Translations under genes and position numbers: made by a program
From: Maylandia zebra
Taxonomy: Eukaryota > Chordata > Actinopteri > Cichliformes > Cichlidae
Direction: 5' to 3'
Length of the DNA stretch: 64,000 nt
Assembly (NCBI RefSeq): GCF_041146795.1
Contig: NC_135180.1
Location: forward strand, 38,809,794-38,873,793
Part shown: piece after piece, positions 46,728 through 57,070 of the stretch
Layout: the number at the start of each line of letters is the position of its first letter
Position numbering within the stretch: position 1 is the stretch's first letter
The notes under the pieces: generated by a model
The model's input: only the letters and a program-made list of their open reading frames with translations
What the model was told of the DNA's origin: nothing
Databases searched by the model: none

Positions 46728-49700
46728 TCAGTAGCCAATAGAAACCAGGATCACAGTGACGTTGTCAGCGCAGCCTCGTCTGACCGCCTCGCTTGCCAGC
46801 TGCTGACAGGCGGCCTCGAACCGCCGCTCCTCCTCCATCTGCCCCGCCCCCTTCTCTTTGCTCCCGTCCTGTAGGCATGAAGAGGAGGATGAAGGTCACC
46901 CAGCAGAACTCACATGTTTAACTGGATTAAGGCCAAAACCAGTGGGTGACGTTGCAGTGGGTGTCTCCATCTTTTGCATACAGTCTCTTTTTCTAAAACA
47001 TACAGTGGGGCAAAAAAGTATTTAGTCAGCCACCGATTGTGCAAGTTCCCCCACTTAAAATGATGACAGAGGTCAGTAATTTGCACCAGAGGTACACTTC
47101 AACTGTGAGAGACAGAATGTGAAAAAAAAAATCCATGAATCCACATGGTAGGATTTGTAAAGAATTTATTGGTAAATCAGGGTGGAAAATAAGTATTTGG
47201 TCAATAACAAAAATACAACTCAATACTTTGTAACATAACCTTTGTTGGCAATAACAGAGGTCAAACGTTTACTATAGGTCTTTACCAGGTTTGCACACAC
47301 AGTAGCTGGTATTTTGGCCCATTCCTCCATGCAGATCTTCTCGAGAGCAGTGATGTTTTGGGGCTGTCGCCGAGCAACACGGACTTTCAACTCCCGCCAC
47401 AGATTTTCTATGGGGTTGAGGTCTGGAGACTGGCTAGGCCACTCCAGGACTTTCAAATGCTTCTTACGGAGACACTCCTTTGTTGCCCGGGCGGTGTGTT
47501 TTGGATCATTGTCATGTTGGAAGACCCAGCCTCGTTTCATCTTCAAAGTTCTCACTGATGGAAGGAGGTTTTGGCTCAAAATCTCACGATACATGGCCCC
47601 ATTCATTCTGTCCTTAACACGGATCAGTCGTCCTGTCCCCTTGGCAGAAAAACAGCCCCATAGCATGATGTTTCCACCCCCATGCTTCACAGTAGGTATG
47701 GTGTTCTTGGGATGCAACTCAGTATTCTTCTTCCTCCAAACACGACGAGTTGAGTTTATACCAAAAAGTTCTACTTTGGTTTCATCTGACCACATGACAT
47801 TCTCCCAATCCTCTGCTGTATCATCCATGTGCTCTCTGGCAAACTTCAGACGGGCCTGGACATGCACTGGCTTCAGCAGCGGAACACGTCTGGCACTGCG
47901 GGATTTGATTCCCTGCCGTTGTAGTGTGTTACTGATGGTGACCTTTGTTACTTTGCTCCCAGCTCTCTGCAGGTCATTCACCAGGTCCCCCCGTGTGGTT
48001 CTGGGATCTTTGCTCACCGTTCTCATGATCATTTTGACCCCACGGGATGAGATCTTGCGTGGAGCCCCAGATCGAGGGAGATTATCAGTGGTCTTGTATG
48101 TCTTCCATTTTCTGATGATTGCTCCCACAGTTGATTTTTTCACACCAAGCTGCTTGCCTATTGTAGATTCACTCTTCCCAGTCTGGTGCAGGTCTACAAT
48201 ACTTTTCCTGGTGTCCTTCCAAAGCTCTTTGGTCTTGGCCATGGCGGAGTTTGGAGTCTGACTGTTTGAGGCTGTGGACAGGTGTCTTTTATACAGATGA
48301 TGAGTTCAAACAGGTGCCATTCATACAGGTAACGAGTGGGGGACAGAAAAGCTTCTTACAGAAGACGTTACAGGTCTGTGAGAGCCAGAGATTTTCCTTG
48401 TTTGAGGTGACCAAATACTTATTTTCCACCCTGATTTACCAATAAATTCTTTACAAATCCTACCATGTGGATTCATGGATTTTTTTTTCACATTCTGTCT
48501 CTCACAGTTGAAGTGTATCTCTGGTGCAAATTACTGACCTCTGTCATCATTTTAAGTGGGGGAACTTGCACAATCGGTGGCTGACTAAATACTTTTTTGC
48601 CCCACTGTACATATAAGTCTAAACTATGAAGCAGAGCCTCGATTGAACATGTAGCCTAAAGGAGCTCAGGAAGGAAAGCGACTGTTTCTTTAAGTGTCAT
48701 GAAGACGTCTCACCTCTCACTGTGAGATGGTGAAAGATGGACCCTTGGGCCCCCTCCTCGATTCGATTAAGGGTCCAGCTTCCACCATCCTACAGTGAGA
48801 GGTCAAACGTCTTCATGAAACGTAAAGAAACGGTTGCTTTTCTTCCTGAGCTCCTTAGATTACCTGGGTGACAGATTACACCCTCACAGATGAAAAACAA
48901 TCCAAAGTTACATGAAGCTAATCTGCAGACACGCTAACTGCGCTCTTATTTTGTTACACTCATCCGTCGCACTTCCTGCTGATGCAGCGACTTGTGATTG
49001 GTGTTAAGGAGGACGGGCTGATACCTGGAGGACGCCGAGGACGAACTTCACGGCTTCGTCGGCTGAGAACACTTTGAACAGGCCGTCACAGGCCAGGATG
49101 AGGAACCTGCAGAGAGCAGGGACAGTGCTCACACACCTGCCTCCCAGATCACAGCAAACCAAAGCTGTTTAGGTCCAAATCCAGCTGTTTCCAGTTGTTT
49201 CTACTGTGCAGCATCTTATGTATTAAACACGTTTTATTTCTAGTTAGTGAACTCTCCATCACTCTCTCATTGGCGCCAACGGGCTGTGCACTGATGTAGC
49301 TCCACCTTCACTGTCACTACACTGATGCTCAGGTGAGCTCAGGTACACAGACCAGGCTGTTTTAAACGGCACGATTCTGTTTCTACATTCGTGGAGCACC
49401 TTTTGGTCTCTCCTTACCTGTCATTGGGCGTGAGCTGACACCTCCTCAGGTCAGGGGTCGAAATGACGCCACAGCGTTTGTACTGACCGTCCCCGATGGA
49501 GCGAGACACCTCCAGGACACCGAGCACGCGGCCATCCCTGCGGAGACACGAACACATCACCGTTAGCTGAGGTCGAGAGGCGCTGGTGGAGGACGGTAAG
49601 GATTCGGACCTGACGGTGCCGCCGGCTCTCTGGATCCTCATCCTCTCCTCGTAGATGGTCGGGTTGTGCTCCTTACTGAGCGCCAGAGTCAGCGACCTCC

Positions 49701-51943
49701 TCTGTCCGTCTGCCGCCGCCTCCATCCGACACATGACTGCCTGCAGACACGGAAACGGCGCAGCAGGAAGCTTAAGACAGGAAGAAAAAGAAGCGCAGGT
49801 GGAGGTGAAGAAACGCCGGCTCACCCTGCTGTCTCCCAGGTTGGCCACGTACACCATGTCGTCCACCACCAGCACGCAGGTGGCCGTGGAGCCGTCCTTC
49901 CACGCCGGTTTCCTGTCCACACAAACAGCTCGTCAACTTTTCCTGCTCCACATTTAAAAACAGCTGCGGCACACTGGCGCTCAGAGTCTTACTGGCTCGA
50001 GGCCTTCTTCAGGAAGTCTTCGTCGGTCTGCTTGAACGTGTCCAGGAGACACCTCTTAATCAGCTTGTCTGCGTTTTCAGCATCTCCTGAAAGAGACGAC
50101 GTGCTTTAACCAATGAGAAGGCACCACGGCTCTCTCGCACGTTTATGTCAAAGTAAACTTACAGATGACTCTGGGTCTCTCTGGACTACTGCGCCCTCTT
50201 GTGGACATGACGTGATATTAAAGCAGTTTAAATCTTCTAATAATTAAACATGATTTATGTCAGTTTTAACATCACTATTATTACTGCGGCATTAAAACAA
50301 GCAGCTGCCTCATCCATCATCCATCCAATCACGTCTATGACCGCACAGCGAGCAGGGAAACAGGAGACAGCAGCAACTGGACTTTCAAAATAAGAGCGAG
50401 GGGGGATTGACCACTGCGGGTCGTGAACAGCGTGGAGGAAACTCACCTGTGGGGAACTTCTTGGCGAGAGTGTGATGGAGGTTCTCAGCGGCGAATCCAG
50501 AGGCTCGAGCGCCGCCATGGCCGTCGAACACGGCGAAATACGAAACTCGGGACCTGCAGACAAAGACACGACGTCAGAGAGACCACACGGAGGAGCTGTG
50601 ACCGATCATGATTGGTGGGCGTGACTTCCTCTTACACGTTTCCTGGCAGCGTGGACAGACAGCCGCTCATGTCCGGCAGCAGCACGTGAGCGTCCTGCAT
50701 CTCCTCACGCTCGCCACGCCTCGCCGCCACGTATCCTCTGAGCACTGGGAGGCCTAGACACACAAAGAGAGCGTGAGACCGGCGGCGTCCGCCCTCGCCT
50801 CTGCGAGTCGTATTCACGTGTGCTCGCGTCTGATTGGAGGAAAAGAAGCAAACAAACATTGTGGTGGAACAGCTGAAGACCTTCTTTGCAAACTTTCTTG
50901 ACCTCCTCCTCCTCCTCCTCCTCCCTGTGTGCTTCATCTCGTTTCCGTTTCAACCTTTTCTCCTCCTCCTCTTCTTCTCTGGTGGTTGGGGGTGGAGTTG
51001 TGAGCGGTGCTAGAGCAGGACCTGAGGAGGAATCGCATCAAACATTAGCCCGATGTCCTTCCTGACACAACCCTCGCCATTTACCTGCGTTTGTTCCTGC
51101 ATTCATCACAGTCTAACATCACCAAAATCAAACACTCCACATCTCAGCTCGTGGAATTTCACACTTTTCTTTATACTTTTATTGAATTCATAGACCTGTT
51201 TAGGAGCACCAGCTACGGGTTTTTGTCCGTTTGCAAAGGGTGCTGGTGGAAAACATCCTCCTGCTGGATAAAGATGGAGGAGGAGGAAGAGGAGGAGGAA
51301 GGTGTGTTTGAGGGCAGCCAAACAGAAAGAAAGGTAGGAGTGTGGAGGTGAGAGCAGGAACGGTAAAGAGCCGTGACTGATATGGAAAGTGAGGCCAGGA
51401 GCGTCTAAGGGTGAGATGGTCTGCGCATGTGCAGAGGAGGGACGTACATGCAGAGGAGGGGGGGGGGGGGGGGGTGAGATGATAAGATGGTGATGATTCA
51501 GAGACAGCCTGTCTGGCTGTTCCTCACTGATACCAGTTATTAATAATCAAAGAGATCAATAACTGCGAGTTTACGCGGATATATCGAGTTTTAGAAAAAA
51601 ATGTAATTCACTACAACCACGTTATGGAAGGAAATACGTCACTTTTCATTTTCCCGGTGCTTTGCTGACTATTTAGTGTTTTTATACAGTCAGATTTCAC
51701 ATTTTAGAGGTGAAAAACTGTCGCTGAGCTAATGAAACCTGCAGCTGCTGACCGATGAATCGATGCGTAATCGATCAGTCATGTCTGTGGGGTGTGAACT
51801 GAAGCACGGCTCCCGCAGCAGTAACGCTAACGTTAGCTCACTCGGCTCTGTGATGGAGCCTTAGCCCTGCTGCTAACGTCAAACCTTCCCGTTAACTCAC
51901 CGGAGGTCTGAGTCGGTTCCGGCAGATCGTCGAACAGATCCAT
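46728..51943 (-). CDS. ilkap: Integrin-linked kinase-associated PP2C phosphatase, 10 coding exons
   Basis: Metal-dependent (PP2C) Ser/Thr phosphatase; mammalian ILKAP restrains integrin-linked kinase signalling. Exons: 51901-51943, 50881-51021, 50636-50753, 50447-50553, 49993-50086, 49825-49912, 49610-49740, 49418-49537, 49025-49106, 46728-46868. They total 1065 nt, or 354 residues (human 392), with every phase consistent. The start [14 protein letters not shown] matches human MDLFGDLPEPE. A Lys/Glu-rich segment with KKVCKE follows. PP2C signatures appear in order: [96 protein letters not shown], and [10 protein letters not shown] near the end. Metal-binding Asp residues (DGHGG, ACDG, ADN) are all present. 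The last intron (46869-49024) contains a Tc1 element and a foldback repeat. Confidence 0.95.
47003..48607 (-). mobile_element. Complete-looking Tc1/mariner DNA transposon in ilkap intron 9
   Basis: 1605-bp element bounded by TA target duplications (47001-47002 and 48608-48609). The terminal inverted repeats are about 200 bp (47003-47203 and 48408-48607), starting CAGTGGGGCAAAAAAGTATT. They differ by one substitution and one base in an A run, so the insertion is young or the ends have been kept uniform. Between them is one uninterrupted transposase gene on the minus strand. The ends closely resemble, from memory, the ZB-type Tc1 family of zebrafish; that family name is an inference. Confidence 0.93.
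47220..48242 (-). CDS. Tc1-family transposase, uninterrupted, 340 residues
   Basis: DD34E transposase that would cut and paste the surrounding element by binding its inverted repeats. It starts [19 protein letters not shown] and has a paired-type helix-turn-helix DNA-binding region ([20 protein letters not shown] and [20 protein letters not shown]). The catalytic triad is visible: D in [14 protein letters not shown] in [11 protein letters not shown], and E in [11 protein letters not shown], with 34 residues between the last two. A GGG box ([14 protein letters not shown]) is present. Length is usual for the family and the frame has no stop or shift. The ATG at 48242 is the first in frame. It is in the same orientation as ilkap transcription. 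Activity cannot be judged by reading alone. Confidence 0.92.
   Translation of the reverse strand: MAKTKELWKDTRKSIVDLHQTGKSESTIGKQLGVKKSTVGAIIRKWKTYKTTDNLPRSGAPRKISSRGVKMIMRTVSKDPRTTRGDLVNDLQRAGSKVTKVTISNTLQRQGIKSRSARRVPLLKPVHVQARLKFAREHMDDTAEDWENVMWSDETKVELFGINSTRRVWRKKNTELHPKNTIPTVKHGGGNIMLWGCFSAKGTGRLIRVKDRMNGAMYREILSQNLLPSVRTLKMKRGWVFQHDNDPKHTARATKECLRKKHLKVLEWPSQSPDLNPIENLWRELKVRVARRQPQNITALEKICMEEWAKIPATVCANLVKTYSKRLTSVIANKGYVTKY
48655..48857. repeat. Foldback (long inverted repeat) element in ilkap intron 9
   Basis: Two arms of about 90 nt face each other around a ~20-nt centre. The left arm begins AAGGAGCTCAGGAAG and the right arm ends CTTCCTGAGCTCCTT. Both contain GAAGACGT..GACCTCTCACTGT-like text, and inner TGGACCCTT pairs with AAGGGTCCA. 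The arms are imperfect (several mismatches). TA flanks both ends, so a Tc1/mariner-type MITE is possible. It begins 46 bp after the Tc1 element's TA duplication. Confidence 0.8.
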
Positions 51944-52260
51944 CCCGCTGCCCCGCAACAAGCTAACGAACCCGGATACCTGAGCGAACCGCCACTCCTG
52001 CCCCCAGCTCTCCGTGTCCGGGTGTCCGTGTCAGGGTGTGTGAGCTGACCCAGTTCGTGTTAAACCGACACGATTATTAAAGCGGGCCAAACTGTGCTAA
52101 AGACCCGCTGTCGCTTCTTTTGCAGCAGGAACTGTTCTTCATCTGCAGCCTCAGAGCTAGCCCTGCATTAGCAACACACGGCTGCACACAACCTACTTCC
52201 GGCCGCTGCTTTCAAAACAAAAGCTTCAAATTATCCGAGCTGCAAATGTCCGGAAGTCTG
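51944..52260. promoter_or_regulatory. ilkap promoter region
   Basis: CpG-containing DNA directly upstream of the ilkap ATG, with CCACTTCCGG-like ETS words (for example CTACTTCCGG near 52193-52202), consistent with a housekeeping promoter. Confidence 0.4.
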
Positions 52261-52454
52261 TGAAGGAAGCTCTAAAAAAGACAACTTCGTTTCCATAGCA
52301 TCGTTACGTTTAACCCGCAATAAGGACCTAAAGTTTTAGCAGTTGCACATATTTTGCTACATTGGGTTTTATTTAATTATGTTTTACATGTTTCTGTGAA
52401 ATAATAAAGAGCATTCACAAACATCAGAATTTACTGTATTTACAGTGTTCTGTG

Positions 52455-52680
52455 GATCAGCAGGGAGTGTGTATTCGTCTGCTAATCAGAAGGTTGGTGG
52501 TCTATCCCTGACTGCACCAGCCAAAGATCCTTGGGCAAGATATTGATGCATCCATCGGAGTGTGAATGCTGGAAAGCACTAAGTTGGGAAAAGCAAATGT
52601 GCCTGTGTGAATGCGGCGTGCTGTATAAAGTGCTTTGAGTGCTTGACTAGAGAGTAAATAATAACCAGTCCATCCATAAC
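52455..52680 (+). mobile_element. SINE-like or LINE-tail dispersed repeat
   Basis: Contains CCTTGGGCAAGATATTGATG and GTGTGAATGCGGCGTGCTGT, then GTATAAAGTGCTTTGAGTGC. This order is found in abundant teleost short retroposons mobilised by L2-like LINEs. A degenerate Pol III B box may lie near 52495. Confidence 0.55.
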
Positions 52681-53057
52681 TCCTGCAGCTGTCCACGTTA
52701 CAGATCAGTGTTTTGGATCCATAGTCAGGAAACTCCCCGGTCAGATCTTAATCTGATCTTAACTTAAGTGAGGATAACCTCATGGGTCTGTCAATCACTG
52801 ACACACAGAGGGGCATCTGAATAAGCGATGGTTCAGCTTCATCCTGACAGAAACTGAGGTTACATGTCATAAAACGAGTAAAACACGCATTTGATAAAAG
52901 ACTTAAGAACTATTTGTTGATCCCAGGCTGCTGACAGCTTACACAGTAATGCTGAAGTTACGGTGCTGCATTTGTGTCTTATTTGTCTGTGCAGACAGGT
53001 GTGCAGCCGACGCAGACGTGCTCGCGTGCAGTCCTGCAGAAGGCTGACAGCCCATTC

Positions 53058-53165
53058 AGTTCAGTTTTTTTTATGTAGCACCAAATCGCAATAAGCTCTT
53101 CGGCCTCCTCAAAAAGCCTATTGTGAGGTGAAGACCCTACAATGATGCAGAGGCTGAATCCTGAT
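53058..53165. repeat. Fragment of a common percomorph dispersed repeat
   Basis: CAGTTCAGTTTTTTTTATGT, AGCACCAAATCGCAATAAGC and GAAGACCCTACAATGATGCA match an abundant non-coding fish repeat recalled from memory. Confidence 0.55.
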
Positions 53166-53244
53166 TGGTTGAAAAGTGGACATGACCAGAATATAGAGTG
53201 AAAGCAGAGATCACTGCATGAAGGGAGAGATGTGAAAAGCAAGT

Positions 53245-53246
<2 letters not shown>

Positions 53247-53339
<93 letters not shown>
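53247..53339. repeat. (AC)n microsatellite
   Basis: About 46 pure AC units upstream of the candidate secreted-protein exon. Confidence 0.97.
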
Positions 53340-53341
<2 letters not shown>

Positions 53342-53606
53342 CAGGTGTTTGTGATGGCACCCTCTGGTGCCAGAGAACAGCCACCGCAGAAGACCATCAG
53401 CACAGGCTCTCCACAGCACACTCCTCTCCCTCCTTTCCTTCCCTCCTTGCCTCCTTCGCCCGCCTCTGGCCTCTCATTGGCTGCTTGGCTGCTGCTCTCT
53501 TCCAGTTGGCTGGCGGCAGCAGCGGCTGTGGGTGTTCGGATGTTCCACACTGACAGAGAGCCTGAACCTCTCAGCTGCAGCTGATCTCGGAGCTCCTGCG
53601 GAGAAC

Positions 53607-53791
53607 ATGCGGCTCTGTGAGCTCTGCCTCTGGACCTGCTGGGCTGCAGCGCTCTGCTCCGCAGCACAACAGCACGCGGGACTGGAGACGAGCCCGGCCG
53701 GGGGGAGGAGGCTGAGCGCGGGCACAACCACGGCAGCACCGCGGGGGAGCAGAGGGAAGCCCGGGGACCGCCGGAGAGCAGCTCCGAGAGG
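53607..53791 (+). CDS. Candidate first coding exon of an unidentified secreted protein
   Basis: Reading frame from an ATG in a GC/CpG-rich stretch to a good donor (AGAGG|GTGAGC), 61 codons plus two bases. It starts MRLCELCLWTCWAAALCSAA, a convincing signal peptide, then a Gly/Arg/Ala-rich stretch ending PGDRRRAAPRG. It lies 1.66 kb upstream of ilkap in divergent orientation. I could not find a phase-compatible, recognisable second exon in the remaining ~10 kb, so the gene may have a long first intron, be broken, or be spurious. I do not recognise the family. Confidence 0.4.
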
Positions 53792-54429
53792 GTGAGCACC
53801 GCACATATGACCATCACCGTCACATTCCACATCACCAACCCAAATAACTCACTTATAATCAGCCGGGCTGCTGTCGGTCTGCGGCTCACTTCATGTCTGA
53901 AATCATCTGAGAGGAGAGAACAAAAAACTTTGTGTGTCCTGGTCACGGTGACGTCACACCCGTGTGTAAACAGGCTCAGCTGAGTGAGGAGCTTTGGTTG
54001 TGTGCTTTGTGTTGGCTTGTCATCACAGCGAGTCCCGCAGGTGTGCTGTCTGCTGTTTAAATCTCTATCATCACAGACACAACAGGACTTCAGCTTCAGG
54101 CTGTGCAGGTGTGACCCTCAGGTGAGTGGTTGTGCAGGTATTATTCATCCTGACCGATTTCTCTCTAGTTCTGCTTTGTGCTCTGCTGGTGTCATCCAAC
54201 TGCTGGGACCTGCTGCACAGGTGCACCGGCTCCTCCTCTGTGTCCACGGGAGCTGTGGAAGAGCATCTCCCTGAGGAGCAGGAGGAGCACTGCACGAATG
54301 CTACAGTAAGACCTCCATCGTGCTCCTCGTGCACGTTTCTGACCGACTGACTGTCAGAATCAGACTGCAGGAGGGCCAAACCTGCTGCACGGGAATCTTT
54401 GCTCACATCACTGTGCAGAACCAACAGGT

Positions 54430-54940
54430 CCAGCTCTAGTGGATGAGAGCAGGCTCACACTGAGCACAAGAGACAGAGTCTGGAGATGCCGCGGTGAACG
54501 TTACGACCCTTCAGCCACATCCAGCAGGACCGGCTTGGCACCCTGGGGAGGAAAATCCTCGGACGGTCCCACAGACCTCCGGGTGTTAGCTACCGGTACC
54601 TGAGTGTCCTTAGAAACCAGGATGAAATCCTCAGACTCTGTCAGGCCGGGTCCACCTGCAGCAGGCCCCAGACCCCTCCTGGTGGAGGATGATGCCTGGC
54701 CTCAGAGTGTGCAGGCATTTCTTTGATGACGAAGGCATTGATGCCACCGATCGGCGCTCATGCTCCTCAGACCTGAATCCAGAGGTGAGGTTTGTGTATT
54801 GCACCGCAGGAGCTCATGGATGCCCTGACCCAGGTCTGGGAGGAGCTGACCACCTCCCATCAGGAGAATGCACAGATGTTTGTGGGAGCACTTTTGGGCA
54901 CGTAGAGCTGCTTGAAGATGGATTTGGACAGCTGTAGGCA
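54430..54940 (+). pseudogene. Decayed Tc1-like transposase fragment
   Basis: Plus-strand DNA that, across several frames, still spells the C-terminal half of a common fish Tc1 transposase: RDRVWRRRGERYDPS, VCRHFFDDEGIDATD, SSDLNPE (the remains of SPDLNPIE), and LMDALTQVWEELTT. Frameshifts and stops are frequent, and an internal piece around the second catalytic Asp is rearranged. It is a different, older lineage from the element in ilkap. Confidence 0.75.
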
Positions 54941-55271
54941 GCTCAAGTTTGCAGGAGGGGACTGATATCTTTAAAACAGTCGACATGTGAACAGAATTAC
55001 AGATATTAAAGCTCAAACATATTTTTATCAAACTAGATGTTTGATGTCTCTGTTCATATTCGATGCAAAACATGTTATGCTGTTCTTATTTTTGAAATCC
55101 TTACATTCATATTTATGGATAAGACCAAAGTCCTGCTTCATCGTGCAGGCCTCAGGTGAGGCTGCTTTCCAGGTGCTGGACACATTAAAACAGCTGGATT
55201 ACCCTGAACAACATGTCTGAGAGCATCTGGTCTACCTGTCTGTGATGTAGTGTGACCGTAAGGCAGCTCAG

Positions 55272-55274
<3 letters not shown>

Positions 55275-55369
<95 letters not shown>
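55275..55369. repeat. (TG)n microsatellite
   Basis: About 47 pure TG units, about 100 bp from the 3' end of the Rex1 LINE. Confidence 0.97.
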
Positions 55370-55370
<1 letters not shown>

Positions 55371-55463
55371 GACCGTGCGGGTTTAGGGGTAGATTCAGGC
55401 TCAGGTCGGGGTTATCGTCCTTATAAACAGTGTGTGTTTAAACAGAGCCGGTTTAAGGGGGGA

Positions 55464-57070
55464 AATCAGAATCAGAATCAGAATACTTTATTGATCCCTG
55501 GGGGAAATTATTTTTTGTTACAGTGCTCCATTTTAAACCAACATTAAGACAAGACAGACAATACGCTAACTAAGAATAGTACAATATATACATATATATA
55601 CATACATACATACATAAGTCACTTATAAATAAATATTTGGAAAAGAAACATGTGTAGCTGTAGCAGCAAACAGTGTGTTAAGTGGATGCGTTGTACAGGG
55701 AGATGGCCACAGGCAGGAATGATTTCCTGTGTCGTTCAGTGGTGCTTTTCGGTAATCTCAGTCTCTCACTGAACGAGCTCCTGTGACTGACCAACATGTC
55801 ATGGAGTGGGTGGGAGGTGTTATCCAACATTGTCTTTATCTTGGACAGCATCCGCCTCTCCGACACCACCTTGAGGGAGTCCAGCTCCATCCCCACAACA
55901 TTGCTGGCCTTACGGATCAGTTTATTGAGTCTGTTGGCATCTGCGACCCTCAGCCTGCTCCCCCAGCATGCAACAGCATAGAGGATCGCACTGGCCACCA
56001 CAGACTCATAGAAAATCCTCAGCATTTTCTGGCAGATGTTGAAGGACCTCAGTCGCCTCAAAAAATAAAGACGACTCTGGCCCTTCCTGTAAAGTGCTGT
56101 GGTGTTTTTAGCCCAGTCCAGTTTATTGTCAATGTGTACTCCAAGGTATTTATAGTCCTCCACAATGTCAACACTGACCCCCTGGATTGAAACAGGGGTC
56201 AAGTGTTTCCTGGTCTTCCTGAAGTCCACGATCAGTTCCTTGGTCTTTGCCACGTTGAGCTGCAGATGATTCTGCTCACACCACGTGACAAAGGAGTCGA
56301 CCACAGCCCGGTACTCTGTCTCATCATCCCTGCTGATGCATCCAACCACCGCAGAGTCATCAGAAAACTTCTGAAGATGGCAGGTCTCTGTGCAGTGGCT
56401 GAAGTCTGTGGTGTAGAGGGTGAAGAGGAAGGGGGAGAGGACAGTCCCCTGTGGTGCCCCTGTGTTGCTAATCACCTTGTCAGACACACACTGTGGGAGA
56501 CGTACATATTGTGGTCTTCCTGTCAGGTAATCAACAATCCAGGACACCAGAGAAGCATCCACCTGCATCGCTGCTAACTTATCACCCAGGAGGGTCGGCC
56601 TGATGGTGTTGAAAGCACTGGAAAAGTAAAAAAACATGACCCTCACAGTGCTCGCCGGCTGGTCCAGATGGGTGTAGACACGATTGAGCAGGTAGATGAT
56701 GGCGTCCTCTGTTCCGAGACGAGGCTGATAAGCGAACTGAAGGGGATCCAGATGTGGTCTTACTATGGGTCGCAGCTGGTCCAGGATGAGCCTTTCCAGG
56801 GTCTTCATGATGTGGGAGGTCAGTGCCACGGGCCTGTAATCCTGGGGGCCACTGGGACGAGGCGTCTTTGGTACAGGGACGAGGCATGATGTCTTCCACA
56901 TCACCGGGACCCTCTGCAGACTCAGACTCAGCATAAACAGTTTATGAAAGACTCCACACAGCTGGGGGGCACAGGCCTTGAGGACAAGGGGACTCACTCC
57001 GTCTGGTCCAGCAGACTTGCCTGAGTGAAGTCTCCTCATTTGCATCTCAACCTGGTATTGAGTGAAGGCG
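55464..57070 (-). mobile_element. Rex1-type LINE, 5'-truncated, 455-codon RT frame
   Basis: Uninterrupted minus-strand frame 55678-57045 starting MQMRRLHSGKSAGPDGVSPL. RT motifs: LVPVPKTPRPSGPQDYRPVA, QFAYQPRLGTEDAI, VMFFYFSSAFNTI, SNTGAPQGTVLSPFLFTLYT and KFSDDSAVVG. Motif A normally reads FFDFSSAFNTI in this family, so its catalytic Asp is replaced by Tyr, which should inactivate the enzyme. The 3' end has GGGATCAATAAAGTATTCTG with a (TCTGATT)n tail (55464-55500). The endonuclease and N-terminal RT are missing. Confidence 0.9.

Noticed and set aside
47314-48261. 315-codon plus-strand frame opposite the Tc1 transposase
   Set aside because: Antisense shadow of a conserved transposase gene; its residues show no family resemblance.
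53607-53791. Assigning the signal-peptide exon to erythroferrone, because ERFE neighbours ILKAP in human
   Set aside because: In human the two genes converge, whereas here the exon diverges from ilkap, and no collagen-like or C1q exon was found downstream.
54169-54305. Possible exon with a strong GTAAGA donor downstream of the signal-peptide exon
   Set aside because: The frame that reads well (LLHRCTGSSSVSTG) does not match the phase left by the upstream donor, and the phase-matched frame hits a stop. It also lies just before a decayed Tc1 fragment.
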